From positions 310,001 through 374,000 of the forward strand of contig JADFAD010000006.1 of assembly GCA_015665455.1 (NCBI GenBank): DNA of 64,000 nucleotides, written 5' to 3'. The position numbers were made by a program, and so were the translations under genes. Position 1 is the stretch's first letter; the number at the start of each line of letters is the position of its first letter. Origin of the DNA: Oceanospirillaceae bacterium. GTDB taxonomy: Bacteria > Pseudomonadota > Gammaproteobacteria > Pseudomonadales > Litoribrevibacteraceae. Shown one piece after another: positions 8,332 to 16,482 of this stretch. The notes below the pieces were generated by a model that was not told the origin of the DNA, did not search any database, and was given only the letters and a program-made list of their open reading frames with translations.

Positions 8332-8454
8332 ATGAAGCATTACGTTATTAAGGATGGAAAAATTATACGTGCACCCAAGTTTATCCCCAGAGACAAAACC
8401 GACACAAAACCCCGTTCAAACCGTCAAAATATAAAAACGATAAACCCGTATTAA
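8332..8454 (+). CDS. possible 40-residue basic small protein
   Basis: An ATG at 8332 opens a 40-codon frame ending in TAA, with AAGAG eight bases upstream. The peptide begins MKHYVIKDGKIIRAPKF and is rich in Lys and Arg, with no membrane segment. It reads like a coding product (alternating beta-like start, charged tail) rather than random sequence. It is divergent from the HD-domain gene and their 5' ends nearly touch. The family is not recognised, and conservation in relatives would be the test. Confidence 0.4.
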   Translation: MKHYVIKDGKIIRAPKFIPRDKTDTKPRSNRQNIKTINPY

Positions 8455-8783
8455 AAACCGTCAATCAGAGCCAACAAAAGAAACAAAATACAGCGCAATG
8501 CCTCTCAACGATGTAGCGCAAAGAGAGGCTATTTATCCTAAAGAAGGTTTACGAGTGTCATGAGATTCTGTCACCGCATTCTTGATTTCGAACAGAGGCA
8601 CTTCTCTTAACCCTAATTCGAATACGGTATAAATCAAACAAACAGAGAGAGGATCTCTTATTGTTTTCATAGTGCTTATCATCTTTCTCAATATCTGACA
8701 AAGCGTTAAGTTAAACACCCTGACATCCAATATTTTCGGTATTCCGTCTATCCCTCATAACAAATTCATTCAACGCGTTTTAT
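8455..8783. other. intergenic region, no convincing gene
   Basis: These 329 bases hold a minus-strand 65-codon frame (8533-8730) with weak initiation signals and no recognisable domain, and a seven-base inverted repeat (GCCTCTC / GAGAGGC, 8500-8529) without a U-run. I see no RNA gene, operator or mobile-element end here. Confidence 0.5.
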
Positions 8784-9188
8784 TTATTCAAATCCTTCGT
8801 ATTGGGATAAATCACAACCGTCATCCGAGCGAGGAATTGAATACCAACTCGCTTTTTGCGATACCCAAATATGGCTGATTTCTTTACTCTCAGGATCTTC
8901 ATTTAATGAGCCTAAACGCAAAATAATATGCTCAGTTCCCTCTCGCTTAGCATAAACCTGAGTACCGCAATTCGAACAAAAGAATCGTTCCTTCCCCGGC
9001 GAAGATTCATACGAGTTCAAAAACTCATGGCCGACCAGCTTGAAATCGCGGTCATGAACCGCTGCAACACTCGAAAACGCGGTTCCATGCGCTTTTCGAC
9101 AGGTTTCACAGTGGCAATGAACAATATCGCCCACGTCACCAGTGATTTGATAATTCACATTCCCACAAAGGCAATTGCCTGAAATCAT
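8784..9188 (-). CDS. GFA-family zinc protein (glutathione-dependent formaldehyde-activating-like)
   Basis: A 134-residue protein with the GFA/CENP-V zinc scaffold: an N-terminal C-x-C pair in 'GNCLCGNVNY', 'HCHCETCRKAHG' and the C-terminal pair 'FFCSNCGTQVYAK'. Family members bind two zinc ions; the founding enzyme was proposed to help glutathione react with formaldehyde, but most homologs have no proven activity. GAGG lies six bases before the ATG. It is followed on the same strand by no close partner, and the upstream flavin-reductase gene ends 47 bases away. Confidence 0.88.
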   Translation of the reverse strand: MISGNCLCGNVNYQITGDVGDIVHCHCETCRKAHGTAFSSVAAVHDRDFKLVGHEFLNSYESSPGKERFFCSNCGTQVYAKREGTEHIILRLGSLNEDPESKEISHIWVSQKASWYSIPRSDDGCDLSQYEGFE

Positions 9189-9235
9189 TTCAACCTCAAC
9201 ATGTTATTAAACACTGAGTGAAAACCGCATTGCAC

Positions 9236-9970
9236 TTATGCAGCACGATCCTTCGAAACGGCGTCTTTATAACGCTTTGTATTCTTCGCCAGAACCCACT
9301 CAGTTAATTTTCGCTTCCAGCCTCTTTGCTTCCAAGGTGCGTATTGGTTCTCTGAACCTTCGCTTAACTTCGATTTGTATATGAAGTTACCTGTACTGTA
9401 GAACTTCCTGAAGCTCATGATAAGCGGATGCCACTTATCCGGATCAATGTAAGACTTCTCTGAATGAACCAATAAAGATTCGTCCGCATGCACCTTCTCA
9501 ATATTTAACTCAAACGCGACCGAAGGTATAGACATTTTTGGGTTTTCATCACCAAAAGGAATGGTTTTACTTAAGGTGGCTTCCAGCTGAATCGGGCACT
9601 CTTGTAACCGTGGCGATTTAACTGCTACGGACGTTTGGGGCGTCAAACCTGAAAGACTCAGCTTATCCGGTTCATGTTGATACCCCAACGCTTTCTTATG
9701 CAGGGGCAATCGTTTCCTGCCAGTGGTTTTAGCAATCCGATTGACTGATTCTACCAAATTGGCGGAAGGTAAGTTCAACACACACTCTCCTGTACGCCTA
9801 AGGTTTTCGGTTGTTTGTGAAGAAGCATCCACCCCGATCATGCAACTCCATCCCAACCACCAAATGGATGAAATGGGAGCCACATTGGTTGTCCCATCTT
9901 CATTAAGCGTTGAAACTAAAACCACGGGTGTTCCGAAATATAAAATCGCTGGCTCGATGTCTTTATGCAT
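9236..9970 (-). CDS. flavin reductase-like / flavoredoxin-family protein
   Basis: A 244-residue protein of the FMN-binding split-barrel (flavin reductase) family: 'YFGTPVVLVSTLNEDGTTNVAPISSIWWLG' is the typical FMN-binding opening, and 'CVLNLPSANLVESVNRIAKTTG' follows. It is longer than short two-component flavin reductases, with a C-terminal extension as in the flavoredoxin branch. An upstream in-frame ATG (10024) was rejected because AAGGGA lies six bases before the ATG at 9970. Role: FMN-dependent electron transfer, partner unknown. Confidence 0.82.
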   Translation of the reverse strand: MHKDIEPAILYFGTPVVLVSTLNEDGTTNVAPISSIWWLGWSCMIGVDASSQTTENLRRTGECVLNLPSANLVESVNRIAKTTGRKRLPLHKKALGYQHEPDKLSLSGLTPQTSVAVKSPRLQECPIQLEATLSKTIPFGDENPKMSIPSVAFELNIEKVHADESLLVHSEKSYIDPDKWHPLIMSFRKFYSTGNFIYKSKLSEGSENQYAPWKQRGWKRKLTEWVLAKNTKRYKDAVSKDRAA

Positions 9971-10360
9971 AACTAATCCCTTCTTGTTAGTTGATAGAAA
10001 GAGATTATGATGAGAGTCAACCATTGAGCCGACCCGATTCTTGCGGAGTTTAGCCGAAACTTGGATAACACAACTAAGAATACTAACTACACTTCTTTAA
10101 GGCTGAGTCCTCTTTTTTAAAGAATCTATTAATTCCATTCAATGAAATAAATACACCAATGAAGATATTTCGCACATAAATTCAATCTTCTTACTAAACA
10201 CTAAAAAACCAATAAATATCAATAAGCTGATCAATATAATTTTCTATACCCTTTCAAAAGACATAACAAACCTGTCTTCAATCGTCTTAAACATTGCCCT
10301 TCTATCAACCATTACTACACTCATTTAAAGAGCCGGATTCTTACTTGGAGATAACGAATA
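9971..10360. other. AT-rich promoter region of the CheC/GGDEF operon
   Basis: About 390 non-coding bases separate the divergent flavin-reductase gene and the response-regulator operon. The second half is strongly AT-rich. I could not assign a convincing -35/-10 pair, operator or small RNA. GGAG before the ATG at 10361 is the only clear signal. Confidence 0.5.
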
Positions 10361-10714
10361 ATGGCTAAGATTCTAGTGGTTGATGATAGTTTGGTTGCAC
10401 GTCTGATGTTGAAGCAGATTATTAAGGAAACCTTTCCGGACTGGGAAATCTACGATGTCGCCAATGGTGACGATGCTCTAGTCGTTACTGCCAGTAATAC
10501 AGACATTGATATCGCTATATTAGATTACAACATGCCTGGAATGACAGGGCTTGAATTGGCCGAAAAAATAATCAAAACCTGTCCAATTCCTAGAATGGCT
10601 TTATTAACCGCCAACATTCAAGATCACGTCAAAGAACACGCAGAATCTTTGGGTTTAACCTTTCTCAATAAACCCATTCAAGAAGAAATCGTAGTGCCCT
10701 ATTTAAGAACCTAA
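10361..10714 (+). CDS. single-domain response regulator (CheY-like receiver)
   Basis: A 117-residue receiver domain without an output domain. The acidic pair is at 'ILVVDDSLVAR', the phospho-acceptor Asp is in 'IAILDYNMPGMTG' (about residue 54), the switch Thr is in 'MALLTAN' and the conserved Lys is in 'FLNKPI'. All canonical residues are present. It is the first gene of a four-gene operon, with an intact CheC phosphatase 27 bases downstream that is the natural candidate to dephosphorylate it. No histidine kinase is in the operon, so the kinase must be encoded elsewhere. Confidence 0.92.
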   Translation: MAKILVVDDSLVARLMLKQIIKETFPDWEIYDVANGDDALVVTASNTDIDIAILDYNMPGMTGLELAEKIIKTCPIPRMALLTANIQDHVKEHAESLGLTFLNKPIQEEIVVPYLRT

Positions 10715-10741
10715 CCTCCTACTTGGAATTGGGGCATATGT

Positions 10742-11365
10742 ATGAAATTAGAGTTTAATGAAATCGAATCCGACGCATTATCCGAGGTATTCAACCTAGG
10801 GATTGGCCGAGCTGCGCAAGCGCTGAACAGGATGGTATCCGATACTATTGATTTGACCATTCCGAAAGTTCTCGTATTGCCTCAACAAAAAGCGGCAGAG
10901 CTGTTGACTCAAGAAATCGATGATGTTGTAAATGCAGTGACTCAGCGATTCTCAGGGGATTTCTGCGGGGATGCCATTTTAATGTTTCCACGGAAACAAA
11001 GTTTAAGCTTAGTAAGAACGCTATTACATGATGACATGTCTTTAGAAGCATTAACAGAACTGGAGCAAGAGGCCCTAATCGAAGTCGGTAACGTCATTCT
11101 TAATGCCTGCTTCGGTACTGTAACCAATGTATTGCGTTTCAAATGCGATATATCCACCCCCATTTTTCGACAGGGCACTGCGGAAGACATCAACACCATA
11201 GAAAACAACAACGCCGAATGGGCAATGTATGTACAAGTAAGGTTTGCTCTAACGAATAACAACATTCAAGGTTATGTAACTTTCATAATGGACATTGATT
11301 CAGCAACACGCTTTCGAGAGGGTGTACAAGGTTTTGTTAGCGGTCTGACGGGTGTCAACACATGA
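10742..11365 (+). CDS. CheC-family phosphatase
   Basis: A 207-residue CheC-type protein. CheC/CheX/FliY active sites have the pattern E-x-x-N-x22-P. Both sites are exact here: EVFN followed after 22 residues by P near the N-terminus, and EVGN followed after 22 residues by P in the second half ('LIEVGNVILNACFGTVTNVL'). Family members dephosphorylate CheY-P. With a lone receiver just upstream, this protein most likely resets that receiver. It shares an ATGA-type four-base overlap (11362-11365) with the next gene, so the two are translationally coupled and probably form a complex. Confidence 0.9.
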   Translation: MKLEFNEIESDALSEVFNLGIGRAAQALNRMVSDTIDLTIPKVLVLPQQKAAELLTQEIDDVVNAVTQRFSGDFCGDAILMFPRKQSLSLVRTLLHDDMSLEALTELEQEALIEVGNVILNACFGTVTNVLRFKCDISTPIFRQGTAEDINTIENNNAEWAMYVQVRFALTNNNIQGYVTFIMDIDSATRFREGVQGFVSGLTGVNT

Positions 11366-11838
11366 ACAATTCAAATATTTCCTACATCGACATAGATATA
11401 TTATCCGAAACGTTCAATATTGGTGCGTATAAACCTGCAAACACGTTAAATGGCTTAGTATATCAAGGGATCGAATTGTCGATTTCGAATGCAAAAGAAG
11501 TTGATTCTGCAGATAGCCATAATACATTAAATTTTAAAGTAGAAGAGTGCATCACACGCATTAGCTTACCTATAACCTCAATCGTTCGCGGTCATGAACA
11601 ACTTGTATTTAGAGAAGATTACTCGGATGACTTCGAGAGTTTATTCACCCCCAATAACGTCCTAATTGAAAGACTGACTGCGCCCCCCAGAACCATTGAT
11701 GACCTTGATATTATTGGTCTCAACCAAAGACCTACCAGTATTTTCATTCAATCCGTAATGGTCCTTGCACACCAAACATCGTATAACGAATCAGAAGTTA
11801 AAATACTTGCTGTGCCTACTTGTGTAAGTAACTTATAA
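11362..11838 (+). CDS. degenerate CheC-like protein, probably catalytically impaired
   Basis: A 158-residue protein whose first 45 residues align by eye with the N-terminus of the CheC encoded just before it: 'IDILSETFNIGAYKPANTLNG' against 'SDALSEVFNLGIGRAAQALN'. The E-x-x-N pair is kept, but the residue 23 positions after Asn is Ser rather than Pro. No second E-x-x-N site is present, and the rest does not resemble CheC. It is coupled to cheC by a four-base overlap and followed after 40 bases by the GGDEF-EAL gene. I infer a regulatory CheC paralog, perhaps an adaptor between CheC and the cyclic-di-GMP enzyme. Confidence 0.6.
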   Translation: MNNSNISYIDIDILSETFNIGAYKPANTLNGLVYQGIELSISNAKEVDSADSHNTLNFKVEECITRISLPITSIVRGHEQLVFREDYSDDFESLFTPNNVLIERLTAPPRTIDDLDIIGLNQRPTSIFIQSVMVLAHQTSYNESEVKILAVPTCVSNL

Positions 11839-11878
11839 CGGGGCTAAACATTTCTTTGAATAATTAGGCTATATATTG

Positions 11879-14431
11879 ATGACTGATCAAATCAACTTTA
11901 AAGAAATTATTGAAAGCTTGGACTACGGAGTTATTACTCTTGATGAAAACCTACGTATCATCTACTGCAACCGATGGATATTTAATGCAACAGGCAAACA
12001 AACTGATCAAATGTTTAACGTTGCGATTGAGCAAGTGTTTCCGGAACTATCCAATAGCCGTTTCTTACATGCATGCATAGATGCAATAAAACTAGGTCTG
12101 CCCGCAAAACTGTCTAATTCATTCAATCCCTCACCCTTGCCCCTATATCAAAGCAGTTTCATTGGTGATGAACTCTACCGATTGCAACAAACTACCGTCA
12201 TTAAACCCGGGAAAGACAAATCGAATAAACCCATATGTGAAGTCTATATTCAAGATGTTACTCCGGTAGTCAGTAAAGAATTTCTATTAAAACGCATGGC
12301 TTCTGACCATGAAAAGATGGCTAAACATCATGAAGATGAGAAGAATCATTTATCCTTGATTATCAACAACACCGCAGATGCAATCATTACCTTCGAACAA
12401 GGTAAAGAAATACAAATGAGTAACCACACTGGAATTGAGTTACTGGGTTACAGCGAAACGGAATTATACTCGTTACACTTTGAAGACCTTCTACAACCTA
12501 ACAAAGAGACGTCCTCCGACTCTACTGAAAAATTAAGAGTTTTGCTCGAAAATGCCATCAATAATGGCATCACCTCTAAAACAGCCATTGCGACCTACAC
12601 CTATCATAAAAACGGATTGGAGATTCCCGTTCAAATAAAATTTAGCCGGACATTCATGGGCGAACAACAACTCATCGTCGCCATTCTAAGAGATACATCA
12701 GCACAAGTTGCAGCAGATAAAATTCTAAAAGAAAGTGAATCACGTTTTAGAAACCTGGCCAAAATAGCACCCGTTGGTATATTCCAAACTGATGAAAAAG
12801 GTGTTCTGATATATACCAACGCCATGTGGAATAACATTACAGGGCTACCCGAATCTTCCTTAAATGAATCAAGTTGGTACACTCATATCTCCGGCTCTTT
12901 TAAAGAAACAATAGAAGATAACTGGCGTGATGAAGCAGCAAACTTCGAACAGTTCTCCGTCGAGTATTGTTTTTCAAGAGAAAAGGAACCCAAGTGGGTA
13001 CTTTGCCAATTAATGGAAGAACGTAACGAAGCAAATACGGTTCTGGGTTACGTGGGAACCATTACCGACATCACAGAGCAACGCAATACCCGGGACAAAA
13101 TTGAACACCTTGCATTTTACGACCCACTCACATCGTTAGCGAATCGCAGACTATTTAAAGACCGGCTATCTCAAAGTATTACGAATGTTAAAAGAACCAA
13201 TAAGCGCATGGCTTTATTGAATTTGGATCTGGATGAGTTCAAACGAGTTAATGATTCTCTGGGCCACGATGCGGGGGATCAACTTCTGGTGACTATATCT
13301 AAACGGCTTACGGCTGCTGTACGAGAGCAAGACACGGTCGCTCGAATAGGCGGGGATGAATTCAGTATTATTCTAAATGACTTAGACCGTCCTTCTGACG
13401 CAGCCATTGTTGCTGAAAAAATCATTGAATCCGTATCTAAACCTGTAAGTTTAGGCTCTCAATCCATAACAATGACGTTCAGTATTGGTATTGCTACTGC
13501 ACCAGACGACAGTATCGAACCCGCATCATTGGTAAAAAATGCGGACATAGCAATGTACTCTGTTAAAGAGAGAAGCAAGAACAGCTTCAACTTCTTTACA
13601 TCATCGATGAATGAACGAGCAATCGATCGTTTATCTTTGGAAAATGAAATTCGTTTCGCCATTGAAAACCGAGAGTTCAACGTAAAATATCAACCGCAAC
13701 TGAATATTGAAACAGGAAAAATTATTGGTGCAGAAGCCTTGGCTCGCTGGGATCACTCCACTCGTAAAGCCATTTCCCCCGCTGAATTTATTCCTGTGGC
13801 TGAAAACAGTAATCTGATTTTACCTTTGGGTGAGCTCATGCTCTTTGACGCCTGCAAGGGCGCAAGCAAGCTGGTCAATAAATTGGAGGACTCAAGCAAC
13901 TTCACGTTGGCCGTTAACCTATCCACCAAACAGTTAATGGATAAAAATCTAGTAAGCACCATCAAAGCCGCCTTGAAAGAAGCCGATTTATCCCCCCTCA
14001 ATCTGGAATTAGAAATCACCGAAAGCGCGTTAATGGAAAACATTGGTGAAACCGTTAAAGTTTTAAATGCTTTAAAAGAGATCGGAGTAAAAATAGCCAT
14101 CGATGATTTTGGCACGGGGTACTCATCCCTGAACTACCTCAAATCCTTACCTGTCGACCGTCTTAAAATCGATCAATCTTTTATCTTTGATGTGATGACC
14201 AACCAAAGGGATCGAGACATAGTGACAGCCATCATTGCCTTGGCCCACAGTTTAAAAATGGAAGTCATCGCCGAAGGCATTGAAACCTACGAACAATGGC
14301 AGTTCCTTAAGAAACTAAAATGTGATTTCGGCCAAGGCTATTACATCAGTAAGCCTATGGATCTTTCGAACATTATTAAGGACTGCAACACCAAAAACTG
14401 GGTCTCGTGCAAAGTCCATTCAATCAAATAA
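11879..14431 (+). CDS. PAS-PAS-PAS-GGDEF-EAL cyclic-di-GMP enzyme
   Basis: An 850-residue cytosolic protein with three PAS-like domains (about 10-130, 155-285, 290-410), a GGDEF domain (about 415-575) and an EAL domain (about 590-840). GGDEF is intact ('ARIGGDEFSIIL', about residue 490), and the inhibitory I-site R-x-x-D lies five residues before it. The EAL domain keeps 'EALARWDH', 'EITESALM', 'DDFGTGYSSLNYL' and 'IAEGIET', so both synthesis and breakdown of cyclic di-GMP are possible. No membrane segments are seen, so the PAS domains sense internal signals. A TTG lies directly before the ATG at 11879; the ATG is preferred. It is the last gene of the receiver-CheC operon. Confidence 0.93.
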   Translation: MTDQINFKEIIESLDYGVITLDENLRIIYCNRWIFNATGKQTDQMFNVAIEQVFPELSNSRFLHACIDAIKLGLPAKLSNSFNPSPLPLYQSSFIGDELYRLQQTTVIKPGKDKSNKPICEVYIQDVTPVVSKEFLLKRMASDHEKMAKHHEDEKNHLSLIINNTADAIITFEQGKEIQMSNHTGIELLGYSETELYSLHFEDLLQPNKETSSDSTEKLRVLLENAINNGITSKTAIATYTYHKNGLEIPVQIKFSRTFMGEQQLIVAILRDTSAQVAADKILKESESRFRNLAKIAPVGIFQTDEKGVLIYTNAMWNNITGLPESSLNESSWYTHISGSFKETIEDNWRDEAANFEQFSVEYCFSREKEPKWVLCQLMEERNEANTVLGYVGTITDITEQRNTRDKIEHLAFYDPLTSLANRRLFKDRLSQSITNVKRTNKRMALLNLDLDEFKRVNDSLGHDAGDQLLVTISKRLTAAVREQDTVARIGGDEFSIILNDLDRPSDAAIVAEKIIESVSKPVSLGSQSITMTFSIGIATAPDDSIEPASLVKNADIAMYSVKERSKNSFNFFTSSMNERAIDRLSLENEIRFAIENREFNVKYQPQLNIETGKIIGAEALARWDHSTRKAISPAEFIPVAENSNLILPLGELMLFDACKGASKLVNKLEDSSNFTLAVNLSTKQLMDKNLVSTIKAALKEADLSPLNLELEITESALMENIGETVKVLNALKEIGVKIAIDDFGTGYSSLNYLKSLPVDRLKIDQSFIFDVMTNQRDRDIVTAIIALAHSLKMEVIAEGIETYEQWQFLKKLKCDFGQGYYISKPMDLSNIIKDCNTKNWVSCKVHSIK

Positions 14432-14547
14432 TCTCTTAATCTTTGTTAACTGCTATACAACACACTGCCAACCTACGTCTAACGTCGTAGTTCACTCTTT
14501 GCACCTTTCCTTTTGTCTATTTATTAAACGCTCATAAAGTTACAGCT

Positions 14548-14576
14548 TTGACAAATTACTTCTAGACACTTATAAA
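14548..14576 (+). promoter_or_regulatory. sigma70-type promoter of the tetR gene
   Basis: TTGACA (14548-14553), a spacer of exactly 17 bases and TATAAA (14571-14576) form a near-consensus sigma70 promoter pointing at the TetR gene. The -10 hexamer lies inside the left arm of a palindromic operator, which predicts strong transcription when the repressor is absent and autorepression when it is bound. Confidence 0.75.
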
Positions 14577-14595
14577 TGACTCACGGTCATTTATA
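14571..14595. promoter_or_regulatory. palindromic operator overlapping the tetR promoter
   Basis: Perfect 10-base inverted repeat TATAAATGAC, spacer TCACG, GTCATTTATA. Length and symmetry fit operators of TetR-family dimers. It covers the -10 box and start-point region of the promoter at 14548-14576. The TetR protein encoded from 14614 is the obvious ligand (inference). Confidence 0.7.
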
Positions 14596-14613
14596 GCCAT
14601 TGGAGATTCTTCA

Positions 14614-15264
14614 ATTAAAAAGCGCGCGATTAGCTCAGATCAAAAGCATCAAAGACGCCTAGATATCCTTGATGCCGCAAAGCGTTTGTTTAATGAAGCA
14701 GGCAGTTATCATGTCGTCTTAATGAAAGACATTGCAACGTCGTTGGAGCTAACGAAAGGCACGCTATATTTATACTTTAAAACCAAAGAAGAAGTATTCT
14801 TGGCCATCTACAGCGACGAGTTCAAATCTTTATTTAGAGATATAGATCAGCAACTTAGCAATAGTAAAAACACGAACTCCATTGAAGAGTTTATGAACAT
14901 TCTCATAACATCGACTCAATCTAATGAAACCTTCTTAAAACTGAATAGCATTCTCCATGCCGTATTAGAACAGAACATTAACGAAGAAAAAGCCTTAGTA
15001 TTTAAGCAAATGATTCAAGTGCAGTTGCTATCTACGGGGCAAAAAATTGAAGCCTTCTTTTCAAATTTGAATCCAGGTCAAGGCACCGAATTATTAATGT
15101 TGATTCACCAATTGCAGATAGGATGCTTTCACGCAACGACGAGAACACCTATGTCTGAACTGCTCAAATCGCAACCATGCATGGCATTCATGGAGCTGGA
15201 TTTTTACACTGAATTTACCAAATCGGTCGGACTCATTGTTAAAGCGATGGCCAAACAAATATAA
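14614..15264 (+). CDS. TetR-family repressor with an apparent ATT start
   Basis: The N-terminal TetR helix-turn-helix is complete only if translation starts upstream of the first standard start codon. From an ATT at 14614 the product begins (M)KKRAISSDQKHQRRLDILD, then 'AAKRLFNEAG' and 'MKDIATSLELTKGTLYLYFKTKEEVF', as in typical family members, giving about 216 residues. TGGAG lies eight bases before this ATT. No ATG, GTG or TTG occurs in frame between the upstream stop (14563) and a TTG at 14686, which would delete helix 1. The C-terminal half is the effector domain. It likely controls itself and the NAD-dependent reductase gene behind it. A sequencing error or mutation at the start codon is the alternative. 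Confidence 0.8.
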   Translation: MKKRAISSDQKHQRRLDILDAAKRLFNEAGSYHVVLMKDIATSLELTKGTLYLYFKTKEEVFLAIYSDEFKSLFRDIDQQLSNSKNTNSIEEFMNILITSTQSNETFLKLNSILHAVLEQNINEEKALVFKQMIQVQLLSTGQKIEAFFSNLNPGQGTELLMLIHQLQIGCFHATTRTPMSELLKSQPCMAFMELDFYTEFTKSVGLIVKAMAKQI

Positions 15265-15309
15265 AAACACAAATATAAAAACACAAATATAAAAACACAA
15301 ATATAAAAC
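15255..15309. repeat. 14-bp tandem repeat at the tetR 3' end, about 4 copies
   Basis: Three identical 14-base units (ACAAATATAAAAAC at 15255, 15269 and 15283) and a fourth copy one A shorter (15297-15309). The tetR stop codon lies in the first unit. The array fills most of the gap before the reductase gene. Exact identity of the copies implies recent expansion by slippage. Confidence 0.85.
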
Positions 15310-15338
15310 GATTTAAAAAATCACTAGGACCAGTAACT

Positions 15339-16385
15339 ATGGAAAGCAATAATAATAAAATAATTTGTGTCACCGGTGCTTCTGGTTTCATTGCCGCTCA
15401 CGCAGTTAAACAACTGTTAGAACAAGGCTACAAAGTCAGAGGTACCGTTCGCGGTGGCGCGGAAAAATACCCCTACCTAACCTCTTTACCCGGTGCGGAA
15501 GAACGACTCGAACTCGTTAAAGCAGATTTATTATCAAACGCCGCATTTGATGATGTAGTAGAAGGATGTGAGTACGTACTTCATACCGCAAGCCCTTACA
15601 TTGTGGATGTTAAAAACCCACAAAGGGAGCTGGTCGACCCTGCGGTTATGGGCACCACCAACGTTTTAGGCTCGTGTGCTAAATCCACCACCGTGAAGCG
15701 AGTGGTTCTTACGTCCTCCATCGCGGCCATTACCGACGAACCAAACAGCAATAAAGTGTTTACTGAATCGGATTGGAACACTAAATCATCGCTCAAACGT
15801 AATCCATATTATTATTCGAAGACTCAGGCTGAAAAAGCAGCGTGGGATTTCTTTGGCAATAAGTCTTACGGGTTCGATCTTGTGGTGATCAATCCTTACA
15901 TGGTGATTGGCCCTTCTCTTGGCCCAAGCTTAAATACATCAAACAAGATATTCAGAGATGTACTGTCGGGTAAGTATCCAACAATTATGAACATCAATTG
16001 GGGCTTTGTTGATGTACGCGACGTTGCCAAAGCGCACATTCTTGCAATGGAAACACCCAACGCAGAAGGTCGTTATCTGTGTTCAAATGAAATCATGACC
16101 ATGACGGAAGTGATTAAATTCCTGAAAGAAGCAGGCTACAGCAACTACCCATTACCGATGGTTAATCTAGCCTCCCATTGGGGCAACAAAGTGATGAAGG
16201 TATTGTCTTATACGCAACCAAAAGGCAGCGGTACATATATGCGTACTCACATCGGCCGAACCATGCGATACGACAATTCTAAAATCAAACGAGACCTAAA
16301 TCTTCAGTTCATTAATGCAAAGGAAAGCATTAAAGACGCTATTGAAGACATGTTGAAATGGAAACACATCAAAGCCCGAAGCTAG
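15339..16385 (+). CDS. NAD-dependent epimerase/dihydroflavonol-reductase-like protein
   Basis: A 348-residue extended short-chain dehydrogenase. The dinucleotide motif is 'ICVTGASGFIAAHAVKQLL' near the N-terminus. 'VLHTASPYIVDVKNP' and the catalytic 'YYYSKTQAEKAAWDF' (Tyr-x-x-x-Lys) follow, then 'VVINPYMVIGPSLGPSLN'. This is the pattern of the cinnamoyl-CoA/dihydroflavonol/carbonyl reductase branch. It probably reduces an aldehyde or ketone with NADPH. AGGA precedes the ATG at a workable distance. It lies 74 bases behind the tetR gene across a 14-bp tandem array and is likely the repressor's target. Confidence 0.87.
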   Translation: MESNNNKIICVTGASGFIAAHAVKQLLEQGYKVRGTVRGGAEKYPYLTSLPGAEERLELVKADLLSNAAFDDVVEGCEYVLHTASPYIVDVKNPQRELVDPAVMGTTNVLGSCAKSTTVKRVVLTSSIAAITDEPNSNKVFTESDWNTKSSLKRNPYYYSKTQAEKAAWDFFGNKSYGFDLVVINPYMVIGPSLGPSLNTSNKIFRDVLSGKYPTIMNINWGFVDVRDVAKAHILAMETPNAEGRYLCSNEIMTMTEVIKFLKEAGYSNYPLPMVNLASHWGNKVMKVLSYTQPKGSGTYMRTHIGRTMRYDNSKIKRDLNLQFINAKESIKDAIEDMLKWKHIKARS

Positions 16386-16482
16386 ACCCGTGGCACATAT
16401 GATCCATAAAGAATATGAATAACGGCTATATGGTACGTCATTCACGTTAAAAACCAGACATGTTAAAACGAGAGAGGCAGTT

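Noticed and set aside
8533-8730. Minus-strand 65-codon frame in the gap before the GFA gene
   Set aside because: Composition is not clearly coding and the start has only a weak GAGA element; kept only as a remark in the intergenic entry.
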